The translations under genes and the position numbers were made by a program. From Pseudomonadota bacterium (GTDB taxonomy: Bacteria > Pseudomonadota > Gammaproteobacteria > Burkholderiales > Burkholderiaceae_C), in the NCBI GenBank assembly GCA_029780695.1, contig JAKOYD010000078.1:1-64000 (forward strand): a stretch of DNA of 64,000 nt, read 5' to 3'. The notes below the pieces were generated by a model, which saw nothing but the letters and a program-made list of their open reading frames with translations, was not told where the DNA came from and did not search any database. Positions 8,726-16,343 of the stretch are shown here, in pieces (the stretch's first letter is position 1; each line of letters begins with the position of its first letter).

Positions 8726-9856
8726 ATGACCCTGGCGCGCTACGCCTGCGACCCGGCCCGATCACGCGGCCGGCGCTACGCCGTCAGCGCAGCGCCCACG
8801 CGCGACGACTTCCAGCGCGACCGCGACCGCATCGTCCATTCCACCGCCTTTCGCCGGCTGGTCTACAAGACGCAGGTATTCCTCAACCACGAAGGCGACC
8901 TGTTTCGCACCCGGCTCACGCATTCGATCGAGGTGGCGCAGCTGGCGCGCTCCATCGCCCGCGCGCTGCAATTGAACGAAGACCTGACCGAAGCCATCGC
9001 CCTGGCGCACGACCTGGGCCACACGCCGTTCGGCCATGCCGGGCAGGATGCGCTCAACGACTGCATGGCCGCGCACGGCGGCTTCGAGCACAACCTGCAA
9101 AGCCTGCGCGTGGTCGATCAGCTGGAACACCGCTACCCCGACCATGATGGGCTCAACCTCACTTTCGAGACGCGCGAAGGCATCCTCAAGCACTGCTCTG
9201 CCGCCAACGCGCGCCTGCTCGACGCGCGCGAGCCCGGGGGCGTGGCGCGCCGCTTCATCGACGGCACGCAGCCCGGGCTGGAGGCGCAACTGGCCAATCT
9301 GGCCGACGAGATCGCCTACAACGCGCACGACATCGACGACGGCGTGCGTTCGGGCCTGCTCACGCTGCAACAGGTAGCGACAGTGCCCCTGTTCGCGCGC
9401 TTCGTCGCCCAGACCCGGCGCGACCACCCCGGTCTGACCGACCGGCGCGTGCTGTACGAATCGATTCGCCGCATGCTGTCGGCGCAGGTCTACGACGTGA
9501 TCGACACCACCAGCGGCGCCCTTGCCGCCGCCGCCCCGCAGGACGCCGACACCGCGCGCCGCAGCGGCCCGCTGGTCGCCTTCAGCGCCGGCATGCGTGC
9601 CCAGTCGGCCGAGCTCAAGCGCTTTCTGTTTGCCAACCTGTATCGGCACCCGCAGGTGATGGACACCACGTCGCAGGCGCGCCAGGTGGTGTGTGAGCTG
9701 TTCGCCGTGTATTGCCAGCGCCCGCACGAACTGCGCCCCAGCTTTGCCGAGCGGCCCGACCGCGAACGCGCCGTGGCCGACTACATCGCCGGCATGACCG
9801 ACCGCTTTGCCCTGCGCGAACATGAGCGCCTGACCGGCCAGCGCCTGCTGACATGA
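8726..9856 (+). CDS. dgt: Deoxyguanosinetriphosphate triphosphohydrolase-like protein
   Basis: 376 residues of the HD-domain dNTPase family, which cleaves dNTPs to deoxynucleoside plus triphosphate. The N-terminal phosphate-binding run RDDFQRDRDRIVHSTAFRRL, the HD metal site (H in RLTHSIEVAQ, HD in ALAHDLGHTPFGHAG) and the later D of ADEIAYNAHDIDDG are seen. Its length matches the shorter dGTPase-like group (YfbR-unrelated, deoxyguanosinetriphosphate triphosphohydrolase-like type 2) rather than the E. coli Dgt of about 500 residues. It follows aroB as in many Burkholderiales. Exact substrate preference cannot be read from sequence. Confidence 0.9.
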   Translation: MTLARYACDPARSRGRRYAVSAAPTRDDFQRDRDRIVHSTAFRRLVYKTQVFLNHEGDLFRTRLTHSIEVAQLARSIARALQLNEDLTEAIALAHDLGHTPFGHAGQDALNDCMAAHGGFEHNLQSLRVVDQLEHRYPDHDGLNLTFETREGILKHCSAANARLLDAREPGGVARRFIDGTQPGLEAQLANLADEIAYNAHDIDDGVRSGLLTLQQVATVPLFARFVAQTRRDHPGLTDRRVLYESIRRMLSAQVYDVIDTTSGALAAAAPQDADTARRSGPLVAFSAGMRAQSAELKRFLFANLYRHPQVMDTTSQARQVVCELFAVYCQRPHELRPSFAERPDRERAVADYIAGMTDRFALREHERLTGQRLLT

Positions 9857-9905
9857 GTGGCCCAGCGTCAAGTCCTGCCTGCCGCCTGCGCCTGGCCACG
9901 CCGAC

Positions 9906-11138
9906 ATGAACGCGACGCCTCATCCAACGCCGCGCACCGACGCCGCCTGGATCGTCATCCTCGCCGGCGTCAGCGCCGCGCTGCACGTGGGCAAGCTGCC
10001 GCCCGCGCTGCCGGTGTTGCAGACCGAGTTGGGCATCACGCTGGTGCAGGCGGGTTTTTTGCTTTCGCTGGTGCAATTGGCGTCGATGGCGCTGGGCCTC
10101 GTGGCCGGGTTGATGGCCGACGGCATCGGGCTCAAGCGCTGCGTGGTCGCCGGCCTGGCCCTGCTGTCCGCGGCCGGGGTGGCGGGTGGCTTTGCGCACG
10201 ACGCCAGTGCGCTGCTGGCCTTGCGCGCGGCCGAAGGGCTGGGCTTTTTGCTGACCACCGTGCCCGCGCCCAGCCTGGTGCGCCGCACCGTGGCGCCCGC
10301 CGCACCCACGCGCATGCTGGGCGTGTGGGGCAGCTTCATGCCCTTCGGCACCGCCACTGCACTGCTGACCGGGCCGCTGGTGATGGGCGCGCTGGGCTGG
10401 CCTGTGTGGTGGTGGCTGACGGCCGTGTTCTCGCTGGCGATGGCGATCTGGGTCGTCATACGCGTGCCGGCCGACCCGCCACGCGCCGCGCCGCGCCTTG
10501 CCGATGCCGTGCCCTGGCAGCAACGTCTGGCGCAGACGCTGGCGGCGCGCGGGCCGTGGCTGGGCGCGCTCACCTTCGGCGTCTATTCGGCGCAATGGCT
10601 GGCGGTGATCGGCTTTCTGCCGTCGCTGTACCGCCAGGCGGGCTGGGGCGGCGCCCAAGCCGTTGCCGTGACAGCGGTGCTGACGGCGGGCGTGGCGGCG
10701 GTCAACATGGTCGGCAACATCGTCGCGGGCCGCCTGCTGGCGCGCGGCGTGCGGCCGCAGGCCTTGCTGTGGACCGGCTTTGCCGCCATGGCGCTGGGCG
10801 CGTTTCTGGCCTTTGGCACCCCGGTGGCGGGCAGCGCGCCGCTGCGCTACGCCGGGGCGCTGCTGTTTTCATGCGTGGGCGGCTTGATCCCGGGCACGCT
10901 GTTTGCGCTGGCGCCCACGCTGGCGCCGGGTGAGCGCAGCATCTCCACCACCGTAGGCTGGATGCAGCAGTGGTCGGCCGTCGGCCAGGTCAGCGGCCCG
11001 CCGCTGGTGGCCTGGGTCGCCAGCCAGGTGGGCGGGTGGCAGTTCACCTGGGTGGTGACGGGCGCGTGCTGCGTGGTGGGCGCGCTGCTGGCGACGCTGA
11101 TCGGGCGGCAGCAGAACGCGTTGCGCGAACGGGCTTGA
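9906..11138 (+). CDS. MFS transporter
   Basis: 410 residues with about twelve hydrophobic helices in two halves separated by a charged linker near residues 185-215 (RVPADPPRAAPRLADAVPWQ). The family loop between helices 2 and 3 appears as GLMADGIGLKRCVVAG. This is the major facilitator fold, closest in feel to the CynX/NimT-type or YcaD-like uptake and efflux carriers. The substrate is not predictable. It starts 49 bp after dgt on the same strand and probably rides on its transcript; it is followed by long palindromic repeats that likely end the unit. Confidence 0.85.
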   Translation: MNATPHPTPRTDAAWIVILAGVSAALHVGKLPPALPVLQTELGITLVQAGFLLSLVQLASMALGLVAGLMADGIGLKRCVVAGLALLSAAGVAGGFAHDASALLALRAAEGLGFLLTTVPAPSLVRRTVAPAAPTRMLGVWGSFMPFGTATALLTGPLVMGALGWPVWWWLTAVFSLAMAIWVVIRVPADPPRAAPRLADAVPWQQRLAQTLAARGPWLGALTFGVYSAQWLAVIGFLPSLYRQAGWGGAQAVAVTAVLTAGVAAVNMVGNIVAGRLLARGVRPQALLWTGFAAMALGAFLAFGTPVAGSAPLRYAGALLFSCVGGLIPGTLFALAPTLAPGERSISTTVGWMQQWSAVGQVSGPPLVAWVASQVGGWQFTWVVTGACCVVGALLATLIGRQQNALRERA

Positions 11139-11156
11139 CCGTGCGGGGCGAAACAG

Positions 11157-11264
11157 CCGGACGCGAAGGACGCGAAGGACGCGAAGAATACGCGAAGGAC
11201 GCGAAAGAACAGCCAGAAGATTTTTTCGCGTCCTTCGCGAAACCTTTGCGTCCTTCGCGTCCGG
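11157..11264. repeat. Long nested inverted repeat built from GGACGCGAA units (family 2)
   Basis: Left side CCGGACGCGAAGGACGCGAAG (11157 onward) pairs, with one mismatch, with the right side ending CCTTCGCGTCCGG (11244-11264). An inner pair (around 11189-11206 against 11225-11240) nests inside. The unit GGACGCGAA is tandemly repeated about four times. A second element of the same make-up lies at 27716-27813 in the ugp operon. It would form a strong RNA hairpin just after the MFS stop. Confidence 0.8.
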
Positions 11265-11298
11265 TTTTTGGTTCTTCGGCGCCCACACCCGTTGATTC

Positions 11299-11357
11299 CA
11301 TAAAAAATCGGCCCTGGCGCTTGTCCCATCAGTGCAGCCAGCTATCAAATCAAGAGT
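11299..11357 (-). repeat. Two-hairpin palindromic repeat (family 1)
   Basis: Reads on the minus strand as CTTGATTTGATAGCTGGCT, then a GC block, AGCGCCAGGGCCGATTTTTT. It matches the family plan ATAGCT...AGCGC...GGC..TTTT. Lies between the family 2 hairpin and the DUF1415 gene. Confidence 0.7.
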
Positions 11358-11392
11358 GATCGCCGCCCACCATCCGCAGGCACAATCGACCC

Positions 11393-11983
11393 ATGCGCAC
11401 CGATCCCGACGCCCGCCCCGTGCCGACCGACACCGTCATCGCCGACACGCTCCGCTGGCTGGAGCGTGCGGTGATGGGCCTCAACCTGTGCCCGTTTGCC
11501 AAGGCGCCGCACGCCAAGGGGCAGATTCATTACGCCGTGTGCGAAGGCGCCGAGCGTGCCCACCTGCTGGACGCGCTGCGCGCCGAACTGCAAGCCCTGG
11601 CCGCCGCCGACCCGGCCGAGCGCGAAACCACGCTGCTGATGGCGCCGCGCGGCTTTGACGATTTCCTCGACTTCAACGACCTGTTGGACGACGCCGACGC
11701 CGTGCTGGCCGACCTGGATCTGGAAGGCACGCTGCAGATCGCGCCCTTTCACCCGCGCTTTCAGTTTGCCGGCACCGCTGAGGACGACATCACCAACGCC
11801 ACCAACCGCGCGCCGTACCCCACGCTGCACCTGATCCGCGAAGCCAGCATCGACCGCGCCGTCGCCGCCTTCCCCGAGGCCGAGGCCATCTACGAAGCCA
11901 ACATGGCGACGCTGGAGAAGCTGGGGCAGGACGGTTGGGCGGCGCTGGACGTGGGTCCGCAGCACGGCGGGGCCACGTCATGA
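11393..11983 (+). CDS. DUF1415 domain protein
   Basis: 196 residues covering the whole DUF1415 family. The conserved core is seen in LRWLERAVMGLNLCPFAKAP near the N-terminus, a central LDFNDLLDDADAVLADLDLEG, and the signature IAPFHPRFQFAGT with NRAPYPTLHLIREASI. Function unknown. A conserved Cys-Pro-Phe and clustered His/Asp could indicate metal or redox chemistry, but that is speculation. Its stop overlaps the following methyltransferase start by 4 bp, so the two are co-translated and may act together. Confidence 0.88.
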   Translation: MRTDPDARPVPTDTVIADTLRWLERAVMGLNLCPFAKAPHAKGQIHYAVCEGAERAHLLDALRAELQALAAADPAERETTLLMAPRGFDDFLDFNDLLDDADAVLADLDLEGTLQIAPFHPRFQFAGTAEDDITNATNRAPYPTLHLIREASIDRAVAAFPEAEAIYEANMATLEKLGQDGWAALDVGPQHGGATS

Positions 11984-12903
11984 GCAAGCCACATTCGCGC
12001 CGCAGTGCTACTAATTCGATAGCTGCTCGCGCCGACCCCAAGCGCGCCCGCGGCGCCAAAGAGGCTGAATCCGCCGTGCTGGCCGAGCTGCGCCCCGGCC
12101 AGTCGGTGGAGTTATTGAAAGAGCTGCACATCCTCACGCGCGAGGGCAAGCTGAATCAGGATTCGCGCCGCAAGCTCAAACAGGTCGGGCATCTGGTGCA
12201 GTTCATCGAGAAGATCGTGGCCGAACTTGGGGCCCAGGGCGAGCCGCTCACGCTGGCCGACCACGGCGCGGGCAAGTCGTACCTGGGCTTCATCCTGTAC
12301 GACCTGCTGCTCAAAGGGCAGGGCAGCGGCACCGTCTACGGCATCGAGACGCGGCCCGAGCTGGTCGAGCGGTCGCGCGCGCTGGCCGAGCGGCTGGGCT
12401 TTGAGCGCATGCACTTCTTGAACATCGCCGCTGCCGATGCCACGCACGACGCGGCGCTGCCCGAACGCATCGACATCGTCACCGCGCTGCACGCCTGCGA
12501 TACAGCCACCGACGACGCCATCGCGTTTGGCCTGGCCAAAAAAGCGCAGGCCATGGTGCTGGTGCCGTGCTGCCAGGCCGAACTGGCCGCCGGCCTGCGG
12601 CAGTCGAAGGCGCTGCAACTGTCGCGCACACCGCTGGCCGAGCTGTGGCGCCACCCGCTGCACACGCGCGAAATGGGCAGCCAACTGACCAACGTGCTGC
12701 GCTGCCTGTACCTCGAATCGCAGGGCTACAGCGTCACCGTGACCGAACTGGTCGGTTGGGAACACAGCCTGAAGAACGAGTTGATCATCGCCCGCCACAC
12801 CGGCCAGAAAAAGCGCAGCGCGGGCGATAGGTTGCGCGCGCTGCTGGATGAATTCGGGCTGACGGCGCTGCTGCCGTTGCGTTATCCGGCGTTGGCGGGA
12901 TGA
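11980..12903 (+). CDS. SAM-dependent methyltransferase (Methyltransf_32-like)
   Basis: 307 residues. A Rossmann-type methyltransferase domain occupies about 75-230. The SAM-binding motif I is LADHGAGKSYLGF, followed by acidic motif II in YGIETRPELVERS and a motif IV-like region DIVTALHACDTATDD; VPCCQAEL resembles the Cys-rich signature of the tRNA-methyltransferase-like family. Substrate unknown. The start is the ATG overlapping the DUF1415 stop. Unusually, codons about 10-27 (12007-12060) match the dispersed family 1 repeat, so part of the N-terminal tail seems to derive from a repeat insertion. Confidence 0.8.
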   Translation: MSKPHSRRSATNSIAARADPKRARGAKEAESAVLAELRPGQSVELLKELHILTREGKLNQDSRRKLKQVGHLVQFIEKIVAELGAQGEPLTLADHGAGKSYLGFILYDLLLKGQGSGTVYGIETRPELVERSRALAERLGFERMHFLNIAAADATHDAALPERIDIVTALHACDTATDDAIAFGLAKKAQAMVLVPCCQAELAAGLRQSKALQLSRTPLAELWRHPLHTREMGSQLTNVLRCLYLESQGYSVTVTELVGWEHSLKNELIIARHTGQKKRSAGDRLRALLDEFGLTALLPLRYPALAG

Positions 12904-12939
12904 GTGTTGTCGCCGGGCGATGCGGCTTCACACAAACCG

Positions 12940-12970
12940 CTCGTCATTCCCGCTTTCGCGGGATGACGAG
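12940..12970. terminator. Short hairpin CTCGTCATTCCCGC / GCGGGATGACGAG
   Basis: Arms 12940-12953 and 12958-12970 pair with a single bulged base and a TTTC loop, 37 bp after the methyltransferase stop. The sequence type (GTCATTCCCGC...GCGGGAATGAC) is a widespread REP-like palindrome in proteobacteria. No T-run follows. It may end transcription or stabilise the 3' end of the upstream transcript. Confidence 0.55.
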
Positions 12971-13005
12971 AAGCCAAACGCCTTAGACCTCGGTTGTCAC
13001 GGTCG

Positions 13006-13068
13006 ATTGCTATTGAAAAAATAGCTCGCTGCGCTGATCCGATAAGCGCCAGACCGCGATTCGGTTAC
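13006..13068 (+). repeat. Two-hairpin palindromic repeat (family 1)
   Basis: Contains GCTATTGAAAAAATAGCT followed by a CGCTGCGC...AAGCGC block, then GATTCGGT. It follows the family plan and lies between the convergent methyltransferase and prmC genes, where a terminator role would make sense. Confidence 0.7.
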
Positions 13069-13094
13069 AAACCTCGCGAGTTCAGCCGCTTGTC

Positions 13095-13922
13095 TCAAGG
13101 CGCCCGCTGCCCGCCCGAGCAACGCTCCACGCCGGCCAGATCGCGGCGTGACTGCACCTGCGCAAAGCCTGCAGCCTGCAGCAGATTGCGCACCCGCTCG
13201 GCCTGGTCCCAGCCGTGCTCCAGCAGCAGCCATCCGCCGGGTGTCAGGTGGGTGGCGGCGTGCGCCACCAGGTGGCGGATATCGTCCAGCCCGTCCGGTC
13301 CGCTGACCAGGGCGGCGCGCGGCTCGTGCGCCAGCGCGGGCAAATGCGGGTCGTGCTCGGCGATGTAGGGCGGGTTGCTGGCGATCACGTCAAAGCGTTC
13401 GCCGGTAAGCGGCGCAAACCAGTTGCCGTGGCGCAGTTCGACGGCCAGGCCTGAGCGCTCTGCGTTGGCCGCCGCCACGTCCAGCGCGTCGGCGCTGGCG
13501 TCCACCGCCACCACGCGCGCCGCGGGCCGTTGGCGTGCGATGGCCAGCGCGATGGCGCCGCTGCCGGTGCCCAGGTCGAGCACGCGCCGAGGCGCATCGG
13601 CAGGCAACAGCGCCAGCGCCCAGTCGACCAGCGTTTCTGTGTCGTCGCGCGGGTCGAGCACGCGGGCGTCCACGTGCAAGGTCAGGCCGTGGAAGGCTTT
13701 TTCGCCCGTGAGGTAAGCGATGGGCTCGCCCGCCAGCCGCCGCTCGGCCAGCGCCTGCAGTCGCGCGTCTGCGACGGCGGGCAGCGGGTCGGTGTCGTGG
13801 GTCAGCAGCCACGCGCGGTCGTGCGTGGCACGCTCCAGCGCGTGCAGCAACAGCATCTGCGCTTCCAGCCGAGGCAGGCCACGGCTTTGCCAGTGGATCA
13901 GCGTGTCGGACAGGGTGGGCAT
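13095..13922 (-). CDS. prmC: Release factor glutamine methyltransferase
   Basis: 275 residues. Methylates the glutamine of the GGQ loop of release factors RF1 and RF2, with SAM, in the cytoplasm. An N-terminal helical substrate-binding domain (about 1-75) precedes a Rossmann domain with motif I DLGTGSGAIALA and the diagnostic catalytic NPPY (SNPPYIAEHDP). The start at 13922 (MPTLSD) is preferred over an ATG 15 bp upstream that lies in a family 1 repeat. It sits downstream of prfA, its substrate's gene, but separated by a BON-domain lipoprotein gene. Confidence 0.95.
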   Translation of the reverse strand: MPTLSDTLIHWQSRGLPRLEAQMLLLHALERATHDRAWLLTHDTDPLPAVADARLQALAERRLAGEPIAYLTGEKAFHGLTLHVDARVLDPRDDTETLVDWALALLPADAPRRVLDLGTGSGAIALAIARQRPAARVVAVDASADALDVAAANAERSGLAVELRHGNWFAPLTGERFDVIASNPPYIAEHDPHLPALAHEPRAALVSGPDGLDDIRHLVAHAATHLTPGGWLLLEHGWDQAERVRNLLQAAGFAQVQSRRDLAGVERCSGGQRAP

Positions 13923-13925
13923 GAA

Positions 13926-13984
13926 AATGCTATGCAATCAATAGCTTTAGGCGCTTTCTGTTCAAGCGCTGTGGGCTGATTTGA
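13926..13984 (+). repeat. Two-hairpin palindromic repeat (family 1)
   Basis: GCTATGCAATCAATAGCT, spacer, GCGCTTTCTGTTCAAGCGC, then TGTGGGCTGATTTG: both hairpins of the family are clear. It directly precedes the prmC start on the opposite strand. Confidence 0.75.
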
Positions 13985-14085
13985 CGTAAAGGTGGTTCGG
14001 CGCGGTGAAGCCAGGCATCCATCCGCCACCATAACGTGACGGCGACACGCGCATGGGATGGCCAGTGACTTCGCGCCCGCGCGCG

Positions 14086-14490
14086 TCAAGGCGCCGTCAT
14101 GCGGTCGACCACGTCGCGCACGCCGGTCACATTGCGCGCCGTCTGCGTGGCGAGTGCACGGTCGGACGGGTTGGCCAGCCGCCCGCTCAGGATGATCAGG
14201 CCGCCCTCGTAACCCTCGACCGCGATGCTGCTGCCCGCCAGCACGGGCTGCGCGGACAGCGCGGCGCGCACGCGATCAGCCACGCGCTGCGCGCCGGCGG
14301 TGGAGCCGGATGCGCCGTCCCACACCTCGGGCACCTTGCGCAGGTCGGGCACGGGGATTTCGATGCGCGTCGGCGTGGCGCCCCAGGGCGTGCCGCCGGT
14401 GCCGCACCCGGCCAGCAGCGACGCGGCGGCGGCGCCCGCCAGCAGCAGCGCTGCACGGCGCACAGGGCGAAGAGGGATCGGGTCATGCAT
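14086..14490 (-). CDS. BON-domain lipoprotein
   Basis: 134 residues. A lipoprotein signal (AGAAAASLLAGC) is followed by a short linker and one BON domain (about 62-130). The latter has the family pattern VADRVRAALSAQPVLAGSSI, a Gly pair in VEGYEGGLIILSGRL and VTGVRDVVDRM. BON domains bind lipid or bridge envelope layers; OsmY and DolP are relatives. The ATG at 14490 is chosen because AAAGGACG precedes it by a normal distance and it leads straight into the signal. It is inserted between prfA and prmC on the same strand. The exact role is unknown; outer-membrane maintenance is the family-based guess. Confidence 0.85.
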   Translation of the reverse strand: MHDPIPLRPVRRAALLLAGAAAASLLAGCGTGGTPWGATPTRIEIPVPDLRKVPEVWDGASGSTAGAQRVADRVRAALSAQPVLAGSSIAVEGYEGGLIILSGRLANPSDRALATQTARNVTGVRDVVDRMTAP

Positions 14491-14593
14491 GGCATTCGTC
14501 CTTTCTGAGGCCATCCGGTCGGGCAGGCGATGGGCCGATGATAGTCAGCCGCCGTGGGGCAGGGTGCGCTCGCGCAATCAACGGTGCCGCGGC

Positions 14594-15676
14594 TCAGGCG
14601 TTGACTTCCAGCTCGGCCATTTGCTCGGCTTCGCGCGCGGACTGCAGCGCGTCCAGCACGTCGTCCAGGTCGCCTTCCATCACCAGCGCCAGCTTGTACA
14701 GCGTCAGGTTGATGCGGTGGTCGGTCAGGCGCCCTTGCGGAAAGTTGTAGGTGCGGATGCGGTCGCTGCGGTCGCCGCTGCCGATCAGGCCCTTGCGCGT
14801 GGCCGCCTCTTTCGCGGCGCGCTCGCTGCGCTCCTTGTCCTGCAGCCGCGCCTGCAGCACTTGCAGCGCCTTGGCCTTGTTGGCATGCTGGCTGCGCCCG
14901 TCCTGGCATTCGGCGACGATGCCGGTCGGCAGGTGCACCACGCGCACGGCCGAATCGGTCTTGTTGATGTGCTGCCCACCCGCGCCGCTGGCGCGAAAGG
15001 TGTCGATGCGCAGATCGGCCGGGTTGAGCGTGATGGCCTCGGTCTCGTCGGGTTCGGGCATCACGGCCACCGTGGCGGCGCTGGTGTGGATGCGGCCCTG
15101 CGTTTCGGTGACGGGCACGCGCTGCACCCGGTGGCCGCCGGATTCGAAGCGAAGGTGCCCGTAGGCATCGTCGCCTTCGATGCGCAAGACCACCTCCTTG
15201 TAGCCGCCCAGCTCGGCGGGCGATTCGCTCATCACCTCGACGCGCCAGCCGCGCGCCTGCGCGTAGCGCGTATACATGCGCGCCAGGTCACCCGCGAACA
15301 GGGCCGATTCATCGCCGCCGGTGCCGGCGCGGATCTCGACAAAGGCGTTGCGTGCGTCGTCGGGGTCCTTGGGCAGCAGCATGCGCTGCAACTCGCCCGC
15401 CAGACTGGCCAGCTCGGCCTCGGCGGCGGCCATCTCTTCGCGCGCCATCTCGGCCATGTCGGCATCGTCCAGCATCTCCTGCGCGGCGGCCAAGTCCTTC
15501 TCGCGCTGCAGATAGCGCGCCCAGCGCCCGGCCACGGCGGCCACCTCGGTGTGCTCGCGCGACAGCTTCATGAACTGCGACATGTCGGCCATGATGTCGG
15601 CGCGCGTCAGCAGAAAGTTAAGCTCGGCCAGGCGGTCGGTGTAGCGGTGGAGTTGGTGGCGGATCGCGGGTGTCAT
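14594..15676 (-). CDS. prfA: Peptide chain release factor 1
   Basis: 360 residues, standard length. Recognises UAA and UAG stop codons and triggers hydrolysis of peptidyl-tRNA. The GGQ loop is seen in [16 protein letters not shown]. The long N-terminal helices (about 1-100) and the tripeptide anticodon region before HTSAATVAV are in place. Normally it is co-transcribed with hemA upstream and prmC downstream; here hemA is about 7.4 kb away because the minor-pilin operon lies between. The 216 bp before its start holds no obvious strong promoter by eye. Confidence 0.97.
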   Translation of the reverse strand: MTPAIRHQLHRYTDRLAELNFLLTRADIMADMSQFMKLSREHTEVAAVAGRWARYLQREKDLAAAQEMLDDADMAEMAREEMAAAEAELASLAGELQRMLLPKDPDDARNAFVEIRAGTGGDESALFAGDLARMYTRYAQARGWRVEVMSESPAELGGYKEVVLRIEGDDAYGHLRFESGGHRVQRVPVTETQGRIHTSAATVAVMPEPDETEAITLNPADLRIDTFRASGAGGQHINKTDSAVRVVHLPTGIVAECQDGRSQHANKAKALQVLQARLQDKERSERAAKEAATRKGLIGSGDRSDRIRTYNFPQGRLTDHRINLTLYKLALVMEGDLDDVLDALQSAREAEQMAELEVNA

Positions 15677-15892
15677 GGGGCGCGCGGGGCGGCGGCAGCG
15701 AAGGGGCGGTCAACGTTCCATCAGCGCGCCGTTTGGGCCGGCCAGCCGCACCGCGCGGGTGTGGACAAGCCGGCGTTCGTCAACCTGCTTCGAATAGAAA
15801 CGAGGGCGCAAGCATAGAGCATCGCGCGCCGCAACCGACGGACGCCGCGCCGCTGCGGCGCCAGGGGCCGTCGATGCGTTGACTGGCCGGCG

Positions 15893-16333
15893 CTATTTGC
15901 CCCAGCACTCGGTCACGATGCTGCCGCTGAGGGCGCCATTGGCGCCGCGCAGTCCAGTGTGGCTGAGCGTGAACGTGCCGCACCGGTCGCCGGCCTGGGG
16001 ACCGCCGGATTTGGGCGTTGCCGTCAATGTGAATGCGGCATTGGTGTTGCCCGACGCAAAGCCGATGTCATAGCGCTTGCTGGCATCACCGGACCAAGTC
16101 AGGGTCGCGGGCAGGGTGGTCGGGTAGGTGCCGCCGGCGGTGGCGGCACGCTCCAGCCACTGCTGCGCCTGCAACAGCCCGGCGCGCGCGTCGGCGCGGT
16201 GGCTGCGGCGCACGAATTCGGCGTAGCTGGGGTAGGCGATGGCGGCCAGGATGCCGATCACCGCGACCACGATCATCACCTCGATCAGCGTGAATCCGTG
16301 CTGCTTCACGGCGGTCTGGGGGCGGTGGATCAT
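15893..16333 (-). CDS. pilE: Type IV pilin-like protein PilE
   Basis: 146 residues. The type III prepilin leader is clear: KQHG followed by the cleavage site before [20 protein letters not shown], with Glu at mature position 5. A helical spine and a small C-terminal domain with a Cys pair (DRCGTF...TECWGK) follow. As the last gene of the fimT-pilVWXY1E set, 10 bp after pilY1, it is the minor pilin PilE of Pseudomonas nomenclature rather than the major pilin. It joins the tip or priming complex that starts pilus assembly. Confidence 0.92.
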   Translation of the reverse strand: MIHRPQTAVKQHGFTLIEVMIVVAVIGILAAIAYPSYAEFVRRSHRADARAGLLQAQQWLERAATAGGTYPTTLPATLTWSGDASKRYDIGFASGNTNAAFTLTATPKSGGPQAGDRCGTFTLSHTGLRGANGALSGSIVTECWGK

Positions 16334-16343
16334 TCGGGCTTCC

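Noticed and set aside
11157-11264. CRISPR-like array because of short tandem units GGACGCGAA
   Set aside because: Units are 9-12 bp with no regular unique spacers, and the arms are inverted, so it is a nested palindrome.
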